19,461 nt of DNA from Bordetella parapertussis (GCA_945907335.1 CAMDSU010000011.1:1-19461), one strand, 5' to 3'; numbered from the stretch's first letter, positions 1 through 7,222 are shown. Numbers and translations are program-made. The notes: a model not told the origin generated them from the letters alone.

Positions 1-890
1 GTGTGGGCTTCACGCATGATGCGACCCATGGTGATGAAGCCATGGATTTGTCGTTCGAAACAAATGTATTCGGCACTGCTGCCAGCCGCTGACAAGGCAT
101 TGGCGTACATGCGCCCCTCGTCGCGTAAGGGGTCAAACCCCGCGGTCAAGACCAGCGCTGGCGGCAAATCAGCATGTGATTGAGCTTTAAGGGGTGAGGC
201 GCGCCAGTCATGCGCCATTTCTTTCTCAGGCAGGTAATGGTCCATGAACCAATGCATGATGTCGGCGGTTAACGCATAGCCTTCACCGTTGTCGTGATAG
301 CTTTGCGTGTCTGGGCACATCAGTGTGGCAGGATAAATCAGCAATTGAAAAGCCGGTTGATACGCTTGTTCCCGCGCACCCAAACACACCGCTGCAGCCA
401 AATTGCCACCTGCGCTATCGCCGCCCACAGCAATTCGATCAGCCGCGACATGCAATGGCTTGGCGTTGGTGGCCACCCATTGAAATGCGGCCTGCGCATC
501 GTCATACGCAGCAGGAAAAACATGTTCCGGTGCCAATCGGTAGTCCACTGAAAACACTGCACAACCGCTGGCTTGGCAGAGTTGACGGCACAACACATCA
601 TGCGTGTCGATGTCGCCAATCACCCAACCGCCACCGTGGTAGTAAACCAGCGCCGGTAGAACTTGTGTGGCCGCTGTGCCTGCAGGGCGGAATTCTCGAA
701 TTTTGATGTGTGTACCGTTCATCGCTACCTGGTGGTCGTGGCAGCGCGACACCTGTGGCGGTTCAGGTTGGGTGAAACCTTTGCGCATCAAATACGCTTG
801 GCGCGCTTGCACGGGGGTTTGCTCATTGAAAGCAGGCACCGCTCTTTCAACCATGAGTTGCAACAGAAATTTGGCTTGGGGGTCGAGCAT
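1..890 (-). CDS. Alpha/beta-hydrolase of the HSL (hormone-sensitive lipase) family, C-terminus cut by the window edge
   Basis: Carboxylester hydrolase, probably cytoplasmic (no signal peptide seen). About 296 codons are visible and no stop is reached before base 1. The oxyanion-hole motif HGGGW lies at residues 85-89, the nucleophile motif GDSAGG has Ser159, the acid is likely Asp253 in FDPLRDEG, and the histidine is likely His283 in QIHGF. The order and spacing are those of the HSL/bacterial esterase group (about 310 aa), so only a few residues should be missing. The start is ATG at 890-888; an in-frame TGA lies about 45 bases upstream, and no strong ribosome site is visible. It lies 39 bases downstream of the PF10118 hydrolase gene on the same strand and is probably co-transcribed. 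The natural substrate is unknown; short-chain or aliphatic esters are typical of the family. Confidence 0.9.
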   Translation of the reverse strand, partial: MLDPQAKFLLQLMVERAVPAFNEQTPVQARQAYLMRKGFTQPEPPQVSRCHDHQVAMNGTHIKIREFRPAGTAATQVLPALVYYHGGGWVIGDIDTHDVLCRQLCQASGCAVFSVDYRLAPEHVFPAAYDDAQAAFQWVATNAKPLHVAADRIAVGGDSAGGNLAAAVCLGAREQAYQPAFQLLIYPATLMCPDTQSYHDNGEGYALTADIMHWFMDHYLPEKEMAHDWRASPLKAQSHADLPPALVLTAGFDPLRDEGRMYANALSAAGSSAEYICFERQIHGFITMGRIMREAH

Positions 891-929
891 AGAAGTCAGC
901 AGTTTATTGTGAGGTAAAGCGTCAATTCA

Positions 930-1754
930 TCAGGAGGCGGGCACCACCAGTGAATAAGCGTTTTCGTTTTTTTTCAGCCATTCTTGGGAAAGAGTGTCTG
1001 GGTGCTGGGAGGGATGAAAATCAGCTTTGAAGTAGTCGCGCCAAAGAGAATAGCTTTCACGAAACAAGCCGCCTTTGGCGAACAAATGCCGCCAAGCACT
1101 GCGCCATGTGGATAACTTGAACAATGCACCGTCATGCCAAAGATTGTTAACAGTCTGGCGCAGCAAGTCGGTCAGAAAAAACCATGTGACGCGACGCATC
1201 CAGCGCAGTCGCCATGTTTCATCGCCACCCAATGCTTTGTAAACATCAAATGCGGTAGATCTGTGCTCGCTTTCTTCGCTGGCATGCCACAGCCACAAGG
1301 TTTTCAGTCGGTCATCGGCGTTTGCTAAGAACCAAGGATTGGCCAGCAACCAATGGGCGAACACTGCGGTGTAGTGTTCTGTGGCGGCAGTAGCAGCCAG
1401 GGAATGGCGCAGGTCAAAGGTTTGCATGATCGCAATGCGTTTTGCCGCACGATTTTCCCAATGGTTGACCATGCCAAGCGCAGTCAAATGCAGGTTGTAC
1501 AGGCTGTGGACACGGCGATGTACGGCCTCTTGTCCGACGAACCCCTTGACCTCGTCTTTGTACAACGATTGTTTTTCCAGTGGCAATTGCTTCAAGCCAT
1601 CGCGCACACTGTCTAGAAAAAATTGTTCACCCACGGGAAAGCTCATGGACAAAGCATTCATGAAGGCGGAGGTAAATGCATCGCCAGCATTCCAACGCAG
1701 GGCGAAAGGTGTTTTCAAATCGATCAACAACTGGCGGATAACAAGTTGGTTCAT
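930..1754 (-). CDS. Predicted metal-dependent hydrolase (PF10118 / COG3687 type)
   Basis: A 274-residue, soluble, mostly helical protein with no signal peptide. It carries the acidic/histidine pairs of the PF10118 family: Glu43 in GEQFF, Glu76 and His79 in GQEAVH, Glu126-His127, and the HASEESEH segment at 157-164. These Glu and ExxH-type pairs suggest a ferritin-like four-helix site holding two metal ions. The family is labelled metal-dependent hydrolase, but its substrate is unknown. The ATG lies 7 bases after the stop of the upstream small exported protein, and the esterase gene follows 39 bases downstream, so the three genes look like one operon. Members of this family often sit near esterase or lipase genes, which suggests a role in degrading an ester or hydrophobic compound; that role is inference. 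The family call is good and the biochemical role is open. Confidence 0.85.
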   Translation of the reverse strand: MNQLVIRQLLIDLKTPFALRWNAGDAFTSAFMNALSMSFPVGEQFFLDSVRDGLKQLPLEKQSLYKDEVKGFVGQEAVHRRVHSLYNLHLTALGMVNHWENRAAKRIAIMQTFDLRHSLAATAATEHYTAVFAHWLLANPWFLANADDRLKTLWLWHASEESEHRSTAFDVYKALGGDETWRLRWMRRVTWFFLTDLLRQTVNNLWHDGALFKLSTWRSAWRHLFAKGGLFRESYSLWRDYFKADFHPSQHPDTLSQEWLKKNENAYSLVVPAS

Positions 1755-1761
1755 GGGGTGT

Positions 1762-2220
1762 TCATCCAGGTGGCAATTGACAAGGGCCGGTGACGAAAAA
1801 CTTCAATTTCTTGCCATATCTTTGAACAACCTTGATGGCTTTGATATTCACTGGTTCACGGTTTATTTTGACTTCAGATTCTTCCATGGTTTGCAGATTT
1901 TTTCGCTTGACCCATAAACTGGTTTTTGAGGTCAGGTCCACGCCTTCAAATTCCGGGGTTCGAAGGGTGTTGACAAAAAAAGTATAGAGTTTTGGGCCGT
2001 CAATTCTGATGTACAAATGGTCGCCGATAGAAGTGATCTCTACTTTGACAGAGGCGGGCTCAATCTTGACTTTGTCCATTTCTGGAAAACTGCCTTGTAC
2101 GTCGCAGGTCAGGGTGTATGCCCAAGCTGGTTGTAACAGGCATGTCGAGCACAGCAAAGCTGAAAGCGCCCATCGTGGGTGCCAGCGCGCCGCAAAACCG
2201 TTTAAGAACGACAAAACCAT
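1762..2220 (-). CDS. Small exported protein of unknown function
   Basis: A 152-residue protein I do not recognise. The N-terminus has basic residues (ARWHPRW), then a hydrophobic stretch (ALSALLCSTCLLQ) and PAWA, a good signal-peptidase I site after residue 34. The mature part, about 118 residues, looks beta-rich and has Cys39 near its start and Cys147 near its end, which could form a disulfide in the periplasm. The start ATG at 2220-2218 has a GAGAGG ribosome site about five bases upstream. It is the first gene of the probable operon with the PF10118 hydrolase (7-base gap) and the esterase. The upstream 130 bases are shared with the divergent pentapeptide-repeat gene and must hold both promoters. 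No enzyme motif is visible. Confidence 0.8.
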   Translation of the reverse strand: MVLSFLNGFAARWHPRWALSALLCSTCLLQPAWAYTLTCDVQGSFPEMDKVKIEPASVKVEITSIGDHLYIRIDGPKLYTFFVNTLRTPEFEGVDLTSKTSLWVKRKNLQTMEESEVKINREPVNIKAIKVVQRYGKKLKFFVTGPCQLPPG

Positions 2221-2350
2221 GACAGCCTCTCAATGCTGCAATCATCGCATGGCAAGTCACGCCCCTTGGCTGCTCAAATCCAAGCCATTGACAGGTACTT
2301 GGTTATTATTCAAAGCTGTGAATTGACTTCTTCTCTTAAAGGGGCTGCCT

Positions 2351-2884
2351 GTGGTTATCAACAAAACACAATGGATCAATGGTTCGGTGGTGGTGGCTGC
2401 GGTGTGTGTCGCTTGGCCATGGGCTGCCGCGGCATTTGATGCGGTCAAGATGGAAGATTTCAAAACCACCAATGTGTGCAAATACTGCGATTTGACAGAC
2501 GCCCCTTTGGGCGGGCGAGACATGCGCGGGGCCGACTTTCAAAACGCCAATCTCTCCGGAGCAGTGTTGGCCAAGGCCAATTTGAGCGAGCGTCCGATGG
2601 AAAAACGCACGCTCATCACGAATTTTGAAGATGCCAATTTGCGCCGCGCAGACTTCAGCGGCGCCAATTTGCACATGGCTAATTTCACCAACTCCTATTT
2701 GCGCGAAACCAATTTATCTGGGGCGGACTTGGGAGAAGCGGTGTTGATTAATGCCAACCTGAAAGGTGCGGTTTTGGCAGGTGCTAATTTAAAAGGCGCC
2801 AAGACAGATGGCGCGAAATGGGACGAGGTTAAATTTTGCAAAACCACCATGCCCGACGGCACGGTAAACGACAGTGGTTGTTAA
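2351..2884 (+). CDS. Exported pentapeptide-repeat protein
   Basis: A 177-residue protein beginning at GTG 2351, with AAAGGGG about seven bases upstream as the ribosome site. The hydrophobic segment GSVVVAAVCVAWPWAAAA ends in an Ala-rich cleavage site near residue 28, so it should be periplasmic. From about residue 46 to 155 it consists of A(D/N)LXX pentapeptides (for example ADFQNANLSGAVL, ADFSGANLHMA, NLSGADLGEAVL and ANLKGAVLAGANL). These fold as a right-handed quadrilateral beta helix. One irregular insert (SERPMEKRTLITN, about residues 79-91) breaks the run. The capping segments contain CKYC (Cys43, Cys46) and a C-terminal FCKTTMPDG...SGC with Cys163 and Cys177, so a disulfide- or metal-stabilised helix is possible. 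The role is unknown; such helices usually act as binding scaffolds. It stands alone, divergent from the gene at 2220. Confidence 0.88.
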   Translation: MVINKTQWINGSVVVAAVCVAWPWAAAAFDAVKMEDFKTTNVCKYCDLTDAPLGGRDMRGADFQNANLSGAVLAKANLSERPMEKRTLITNFEDANLRRADFSGANLHMANFTNSYLRETNLSGADLGEAVLINANLKGAVLAGANLKGAKTDGAKWDEVKFCKTTMPDGTVNDSGC

Positions 2885-2953
2885 AAAATTATTCCAAAGT
2901 CGTTCGAAATTTTTTAGTTTGAATTCTCTTGTACTCATCTGCAGTTGAACTCT

Positions 2954-2993
2954 GCTGCCAATTGCTACTCGGGCATGGTTTGCAATTGGCAGC
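2954..2993. terminator. Perfect 12-bp inverted repeat between convergent genes; possible bidirectional transcription stop
   Basis: GCTGCCAATTGC at 2954-2965 is matched exactly by its reverse complement at 2982-2993, leaving a 16-base loop. It sits 8 bases after the stop of the minus-strand TerC gene and about 70 bases after the pentapeptide gene, just where two convergent transcripts would need to stop. Neither side is followed by a clear T run, so it is not a textbook intrinsic terminator. An RNA-end or protein-binding role is also possible. Confidence 0.45.
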
Positions 2994-3001
2994 GTGTCGC
3001 T

Positions 3002-3763
3002 TTAATCGTCTTCACCCGGTATGGTGGGTTCACGCAATTTGACGGGTTTGCTTCCTGTTTTTTTGCGAAAGTGGATGTTGAGCAATTCAACACCAAATGA
3101 GAATGCCATGGCAAAGTAGACATAGCCCTTGGGAACATGGTGACCAAAGCCTTCAGCAACCAGCACCACACCCACCACCACCAGAAAGCTCAGCGCCAGC
3201 ATTTTGATCGACGGATGGGCCTCTACAAATTCACCGATAGCACGCGCAAACAGCATCATCAGTCCCAAAGAAATCACGACGGCGGCGATCATGATGCGCA
3301 CATCATCGACCATGCCGACGGCAGTGATGATGGAGTCCAGTGAAAACACCAAATCGATGATGATGATTTGGGCAATGATCGCCATCACATTGGCTTTGAC
3401 TTTGATACCGGTCGCATGATCGATCTCTTCACCTTCTAAGGACTGGTGAATCTCAGCCGTGCTTTTCCAAATCAAAAACAAGCCACCCGCCAGCAGAATC
3501 AAATCACGACCCGAAAACGGCTGTTCCATGACGGTGAAAAGAGGCTCCACCAAGCCGATGATGAAAGACAGTAACAGCAATAAAGCGATTCGCAAAAACA
3601 TGGCCATGAACAAACCGATGCGTCTGGCCATTTCTTGTTTGGCTTTTGGCAATTTACTGACCAAAATGGAAATAAAAATAATGTTGTCTATGCCCAGCAC
3701 CAGTTCAAGCAATGTCAACGTGGCAAGCGCCATCCACATCTGGGGGTTGGTTAACAAATCCAT
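3002..3763 (-). CDS. TerC/YgdQ-family integral membrane protein
   Basis: A 253-residue polytopic membrane protein like E. coli YgdQ/YoaE of the TerC family (LysE superfamily). It has about seven hydrophobic segments and the two characteristic acidic membrane motifs, LELVLGIDN near residue 20 and DLVFSLDS in the middle, plus GGLFLIWKS. TerC-family proteins are linked to metal-ion efflux, including manganese supplied to exported enzymes, and to tellurite resistance. The subgroup with this short C-terminus lacks the CBS domains of longer relatives. I chose ATG 3763, which gives the usual family N-terminus. A TTG start at 3820 would add 19 residues but has no ribosome site. It follows the PAP2 gene by 69 bases on the same strand and may be co-transcribed or have its own start. 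The ion specificity cannot be read from the sequence. Confidence 0.9.
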   Translation of the reverse strand: MDLLTNPQMWMALATLTLLELVLGIDNIIFISILVSKLPKAKQEMARRIGLFMAMFLRIALLLLLSFIIGLVEPLFTVMEQPFSGRDLILLAGGLFLIWKSTAEIHQSLEGEEIDHATGIKVKANVMAIIAQIIIIDLVFSLDSIITAVGMVDDVRIMIAAVVISLGLMMLFARAIGEFVEAHPSIKMLALSFLVVVGVVLVAEGFGHHVPKGYVYFAMAFSFGVELLNIHFRKKTGSKPVKLREPTIPGEDD

Positions 3764-3832
3764 GCTGTTGTTATCTCGCGGTAAAAAAGAAAGAATGTAG
3801 CCGATGCTCTCATTGAGCAATTGTGTGTTGTT

Positions 3833-4537
3833 TCAAGCCATTGGGGTTGAAAGGCGGTGCATGCGCAAGTGACGATACCTTAACCATGCGTATCGTATCA
3901 ACTGGTAGGTCAGCCACATGAACCATCCGGAAAAAATGATGTCGCTTAGGAAATGCCCACCTTGAATGACACGGGTGGCGCCAATCAAAGCCCCGGCCGC
4001 AACACCAGTCCACAGCCAGCGCTGTCTTACGCGACGTCCACGCCACATGCCCCAGGCCATCCAGACAAAACCACCAGCCGCGTGTCCGCTGACAAAGGAG
4101 CAATTGTGGTCACACAAGGGCTGGTAATGAAATACGGGGACAAAATCTTTGGTTCCGTTATAGGGCAGGGTTTGATAAGGATGCGGCCTGCCAACATGGT
4201 CTTTCAATACCCAATCCACCAAAAAACCGATGCCAATCACCGCCAAAAGCAGCCATGCGACAACGCCTTTTCGCCAACGCACGCCCACCATTTGGGGCCG
4301 GAAAACAGTGACCAAGAGTACAACTATCGCCGATACGGTCACCAGTTTGTTGATCTCCGGTGTGTACACATAAATCCATTTGACCCACCACCAGTGGGTG
4401 GCAGGAAAACTTTTCGTAGCAGAATCGTAAAAATAATTTGACACCTGCAAATCTGTTTCTGGGAAAACCAAAAAAAACAATACGCATAAAAACAGCCAAG
4501 GCAGCGGTTTGGCAAAGGGTTTGAACAAGAAAATCAT
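3833..4537 (-). CDS. PAP2-superfamily membrane phosphatase (COG3907-like)
   Basis: A 234-residue inner-membrane protein with about six membrane segments. The three phosphatase motifs are present in slightly divergent form: K112DHVGRP118 (a short spacing of the K...RP motif), FVSGH at 148-152 where most relatives have PSGH, and TR189VIQGGH195FLSD199. His152 and His195 would be the catalytic pair acting at the periplasmic face. A CDHNCS segment just before the SGH motif and the acidic ETDL segment near the N-terminus are typical of the COG3907 group. Substrates are lipid phosphates or diphosphates such as undecaprenyl pyrophosphate, phosphatidic acid or lipid A; which one cannot be decided here. 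Its ATG overlaps the stop of the upstream PAP2 gene by four bases (ATGA), indicating translational coupling. Confidence 0.88.
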   Translation of the reverse strand: MIFLFKPFAKPLPWLFLCVLFFLVFPETDLQVSNYFYDSATKSFPATHWWWVKWIYVYTPEINKLVTVSAIVVLLVTVFRPQMVGVRWRKGVVAWLLLAVIGIGFLVDWVLKDHVGRPHPYQTLPYNGTKDFVPVFHYQPLCDHNCSFVSGHAAGGFVWMAWGMWRGRRVRQRWLWTGVAAGALIGATRVIQGGHFLSDIIFSGWFMWLTYQLIRYAWLRYRHLRMHRLSTPMA

Positions 4538-5343
4538 GACGCTGATTGTTGACGCAGTTTCGTGAATCGGGATAAAGCTCCGGCGATGCCCACCGTGGCG
4601 ATCAGGTCAAATGCCAAACGTTCTGCTGGGGTGTGGGTGGTCGCCAAAAACAGGTAAGTCACCAAAGCTATTTCTGCCAGTAACAGAGCGATCTGTGCCC
4701 ATCTTGTTTGCAAGCGAGGCTCCCACGCATGACGTGATTCCCACTCTTGCGCGAGTGCCACCACCATCCATCCCACGCCTGCGCCAGCAATCAGGTCGGA
4801 CGGCCAATGTGCGCCCACCATGACACGTGACAAGACCACCAAAGTGGCGAATACAGCCATCACCAGGCCCAGCAACTTGAATTTCCCGCCCGAAGGAAGC
4901 AATAAGCAAAGCAGTGTGACCGCTGCCACCACAGTCATGCTGTGGCCGGAGGGCAGAGAGTTTGCTGCGGCGGCTGGCACGCCAATCGTATGTATCACCC
5001 CGGGTTCCAGCACGCCCAAAGGCCTGGGGTGTGAGAACCAAGACTTCAACAAAGGCGACAACAGCGAACCAATGAAAAAGCATTTCAGGGAAAGCGCTGT
5101 GCCGTGGCGAGTAAAACGCGTGAAAACCAGCAGCAGTAGCAGAGCAGCGCCACCTTCGCCGAATTGGGTCAGAAAAGACCAGACCGGGTCAATGCCTGCA
5201 ACAGCGTGGTTTAAAACCAGCATCCATTCTTGATTGACTGGCAGAGCTGACAAGAGCACGCCACCCAGAAAAAAAGAGCAGGAAAGAATCAAAAGCCGCA
5301 GGCTCACACGGCGCATGTGCGTTTCGTTGGTAAGCGACATCAT
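4534..5343 (-). CDS. PAP2-superfamily membrane phosphatase with C-terminal membrane extension
   Basis: A 269-residue polytopic protein with classical PAP2 motifs: K100SWFSHPRP108, the exact LPSGHSM motif (Pro131-His134), and SR173VMVGAH179WPSD183. It is a different subfamily from the gene it overlaps downstream, with canonical motif residues and no CxxxC segment. After the core (about residue 200) come about 70 residues with one or two further hydrophobic stretches (QIALLLAEIALVTYLFLA and DLIATVGIAGALS). These are unlike a minimal PAP2 protein. It should dephosphorylate a lipid phosphate in the inner membrane, for instance undecaprenyl pyrophosphate recycling for cell-wall synthesis; the substrate is inferred from the family only. 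The first ATG pair (5343, 5340) has no strong ribosome site; ATG at residue 10 is an alternative. Confidence 0.88.
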   Translation of the reverse strand: MMSLTNETHMRRVSLRLLILSCSFFLGGVLLSALPVNQEWMLVLNHAVAGIDPVWSFLTQFGEGGAALLLLLVFTRFTRHGTALSLKCFFIGSLLSPLLKSWFSHPRPLGVLEPGVIHTIGVPAAAANSLPSGHSMTVVAAVTLLCLLLPSGGKFKLLGLVMAVFATLVVLSRVMVGAHWPSDLIAGAGVGWMVVALAQEWESRHAWEPRLQTRWAQIALLLAEIALVTYLFLATTHTPAERLAFDLIATVGIAGALSRFTKLRQQSAS

Positions 5344-5365
5344 TGCTTAGATTGTAAGCAGGCTG

Positions 5366-5394
5366 CTGATGACCCTGAACCTATTGGGTATAGT
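5366..5394 (+). promoter_or_regulatory. Weak sigma70-like promoter for the SET-domain gene
   Basis: TATAGT at 5389-5394 is preceded by GGG. A poor -35 (CTGATG, 5366-5371) stands at 17 bases. It lies in the 77-base gap between divergent genes, 26 bases before the SET start. Only the -10 element is convincing. Confidence 0.3.
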
Positions 5395-5420
5395 GCACTG
5401 CTACTTGGAAAGTGACGGCC

Positions 5421-5840
5421 ATGCCAAATACTAAGAAAAAAATCATTCAGCATCTTCAGACTGAAGTATTTTGCAAACTCGGTATCTCACCCATACATGG
5501 CATTGGTGTGTTTGCGATCCGTCCCATACCCAAAGGCATCAATCCCCTGAAAAGCTACATACGTATGCGAGAGATTGATGTGCCCAAAAAGGATATAAAG
5601 GATTTACCCAAGGGCGTCAGAAGTCAAATAGATATGTTTTGTTACTACAACCGAAAGACGGTGAGCATTCCCGTCAATGGCTTGAATTCATTTGACCTGG
5701 CGGTCTACCTGAACCACTCCAAGCAACCCAATTTACGGTTCAAAAAAGTAGGCGTGTTAGAAAGCTTGAAAGCGATCAAGCAAGGCGAAGAATTGTTTAT
5801 CGATTACGACATCAGCTTTGGCGAGAAGCACTATTTTTGA
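5421..5840 (+). CDS. Small SET-domain protein (putative protein lysine methyltransferase)
   Basis: A 139-residue protein that is almost only a SET domain. Visible motifs are the GIGVFA strand (Gly27, Gly29; the AdoMet-binding GxG element), NHSKQPN (Asn98-Asn104, the NHS..PN motif of the pseudoknot) and GEELFIDYD (122-130) with Asp128-Tyr129. SET proteins transfer methyl groups from S-adenosylmethionine to lysine; bacterial single-domain versions have poorly known targets. I prefer ATG 5421, with GGAAAG about eight bases upstream, over an in-frame GTG at 5412. The gene is AT-richer than its flanks (43 % GC counted over 5581-5760). It ends flush against the convergent GNAT-like gene, the two stop codons forming one TGATCA. 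It stands alone on its strand. The post-SET cysteines of many eukaryotic members are absent. Confidence 0.85.
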   Translation: MPNTKKKIIQHLQTEVFCKLGISPIHGIGVFAIRPIPKGINPLKSYIRMREIDVPKKDIKDLPKGVRSQIDMFCYYNRKTVSIPVNGLNSFDLAVYLNHSKQPNLRFKKVGVLESLKAIKQGEELFIDYDISFGEKHYF

Positions 5841-6752
5841 TCAACCCGCCATGGCCAGTTCGCTGTGCTGATGCTCAACCTGATGCGCTGTGGGCGGGAT
5901 GCGGTAGATTTGATTTAACTCGTGGAGTTTGAAATCTGTGATCAAAGGTGATGTGGGGTCCGTTGCCAAAGGATGGTTCGGGTCTATCAAAGCGAGTCCA
6001 TAAATAGGTTCGTAATCTGTCACGAACAATGCTTTGTAGCCGTAGTCATCTACAGGCCCAAGGTTGTAAAACCGAAGTCCGTTTTTTGCGGCCCAACGGC
6101 AAGCTTGCAAACACGCATAAATACCCGGCGAACGGTTTTTGTAATCACGGTTCCATTGACAAAAACTGCCATACAACTGGTTGTATTTAGGCAAAAGAAT
6201 AGACACATCGGTCAGAACAAGTTCACCCTCTGGGCTGTGCACACGAAGTATCAGCACATCCAAATTGCGAACATAGTCGACAAAACCTTCAACTTCACGG
6301 TCATCTATGTAGTAATTGGCGAAATGTTCACCGCCCATTTCAAACATGTCTTCGACGGTCAGTTGAGAGCCGTGAACCAGTTCTTCTGTATAAGCAAAGT
6401 TTTTGTATTGCTTGTCGTATTCGCGGAATTTGCGCTCGCGGCGCGGTTCTTGCCAAAACGTGTCATCCATGGTGTTGACCAATCCGTACTTGTCATTGAT
6501 GGGTACACCAAAGGGACTGTCGGGCGGCAGGGCATAGACCACAAAAGGTCGGGGCGCAGACTCCAGCATTTCTAAAGTAACGTTGATGTAGGGACACAGT
6601 GCGTCCCATCGGGTGGTGTAGTAAAGAATGTCGTTGTGCTCGCTCTCAACCAGCAGATTGTCTTGGGTCCAACTTTGGTATCCCACTTCGTGCACTTTAG
6701 GTGCTGCAGCAAATGAATTCGTAGGTTTGAATTGGTAGAGCGTGCCATTCAT
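5841..6752 (-). CDS. GNAT-fold acyl/aminoacyltransferase-like protein, similar to the C-terminal half of aminoacyl-tRNA-protein transferases
   Basis: A 303-residue soluble protein with no signal peptide. The region from about residue 160 to 255 has the pattern of the GNAT-type domain of FemAB/ATE/Bpt enzymes: LDVLILRVHSPEGELVL..DVSILLP, then a YGSFCQWN strand. These are followed by a helix starting SPGIYACLQACRWAAKNG, then LRFYNLGP and DYGYKALF. In Bpt/ATE the equivalent stretch reads roughly LG...SRKMAYKARF. The N-terminal cysteine cluster of true arginyl- or leucyl-transferases is not present in this chain. The gene directly upstream encodes a cysteine-cluster protein (29-base gap), which could mean a split arrangement. 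The ATG at 6752 has AAAGG about seven bases upstream. GC is about 45 % over 6121-6240, lower than the neighbouring RND genes. The family is probable; the donor and the modified target are unknown. A BioF2-like acetyltransferase domain is the main alternative. Confidence 0.6.
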   Translation of the reverse strand: MNGTLYQFKPTNSFAAAPKVHEVGYQSWTQDNLLVESEHNDILYYTTRWDALCPYINVTLEMLESAPRPFVVYALPPDSPFGVPINDKYGLVNTMDDTFWQEPRRERKFREYDKQYKNFAYTEELVHGSQLTVEDMFEMGGEHFANYYIDDREVEGFVDYVRNLDVLILRVHSPEGELVLTDVSILLPKYNQLYGSFCQWNRDYKNRSPGIYACLQACRWAAKNGLRFYNLGPVDDYGYKALFVTDYEPIYGLALIDPNHPLATDPTSPLITDFKLHELNQIYRIPPTAHQVEHQHSELAMAG

Positions 6753-6781
6753 AGTAATGCCTTTATATGTTTGAATTTTTC

Positions 6782-7222
6782 TTATTTTTGTTTTGGTCTG
6801 AAATGTACAGTAGTAATGCGCTTGAGATCAAAATACTCGACATCAACTTCGTGGTTCAGTTGCAAAAATGCAGGATCTGTTTTTTCCAACCGTGCAATGT
6901 CTTTTTTCACTTTATGCAGGTGCACGCTTGCATCACTTTTTACGTCTGACAAACCGAGCAGATAGTCATCCATCAAAGGACAGTCGGTGTCAAAGTAAAA
7001 ACTTTTGTTGTTTGGGTTGTAGCTCAGTGGGTACAGAGTGCAGCCAAACGGTTTGCTTTCACCCATATTGCAACCGATCGGACCCAAATGTTCGCATTGG
7101 GTTTCTATACAAACCGAACCGATTTTTTTTTGTTCGGTAGCGGTCAAGGTAATTTCAAGAGGCGGATAACCAGTCTCCACATTGCAGCACCGCTGACATT
7201 CCGCACAGTGGTCAAACAGCAC
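6782..7222 (-). CDS. YkgJ-family cysteine-cluster protein (zinc- or iron-chelating)
   Basis: A 146-residue soluble protein with nine cysteines in the N-terminal 81 residues: HC6AEC9QRC12C13, then Cys38, Cys43, Cys51, Cys61 and Cys81. The CxxCxxCC opening and the later KPFGCTLYPLSY stretch are the hallmark of YkgJ/PF03692 proteins, thought to bind zinc or an Fe-S cluster; flagellin lysine methylase FliB has a related cysteine domain. I chose GTG 7222 because TTTGGAG lies about seven bases upstream; a TTG two codons earlier is too close to that site. The gene is AT-rich (94 of 240 bases G+C over 6781-7020, 39 %). It is first in a two-gene unit with the GNAT-like gene and has its own promoter at 7314-7342. 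The function is unknown; maturation or electron transfer for the partner protein is one reading. Confidence 0.82.
   Translation of the reverse strand: MLFDHCAECQRCCNVETGYPPLEITLTATEQKKIGSVCIETQCEHLGPIGCNMGESKPFGCTLYPLSYNPNNKSFYFDTDCPLMDDYLLGLSDVKSDASVHLHKVKKDIARLEKTDPAFLQLNHEVDVEYFDLKRITTVHFRPKQK

Noticed and set aside
1381..1917. 178-codon open frame on the plus strand
   Set aside because: It is antisense to the PF10118 gene and runs into the gene at 1762-2220; it has no recognisable motif.
2288..2293. TTGACA as a -35 box for the pentapeptide-repeat gene
   Set aside because: The hexamer is perfect, but no acceptable -10 occurs at 15-19 bases.
2883..2915. AAAAAATT / AATTTTTT repeat right after the pentapeptide gene as an intrinsic terminator
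   Set aside because: The stem is only A-T pairs with no G-C base, so it would be too weak; the T run is suggestive but not enough.
3764..3820. N-terminal extension of the TerC-type protein from a TTG at 3820
   Set aside because: There is no ribosome site, and the first 19 residues are absent from the usual family N-terminus.
5973..6575. 200-codon open frame on the plus strand opposite the GNAT-like gene
   Set aside because: The opposite frame has recognisable transferase-like motifs and a ribosome site; this one has neither.
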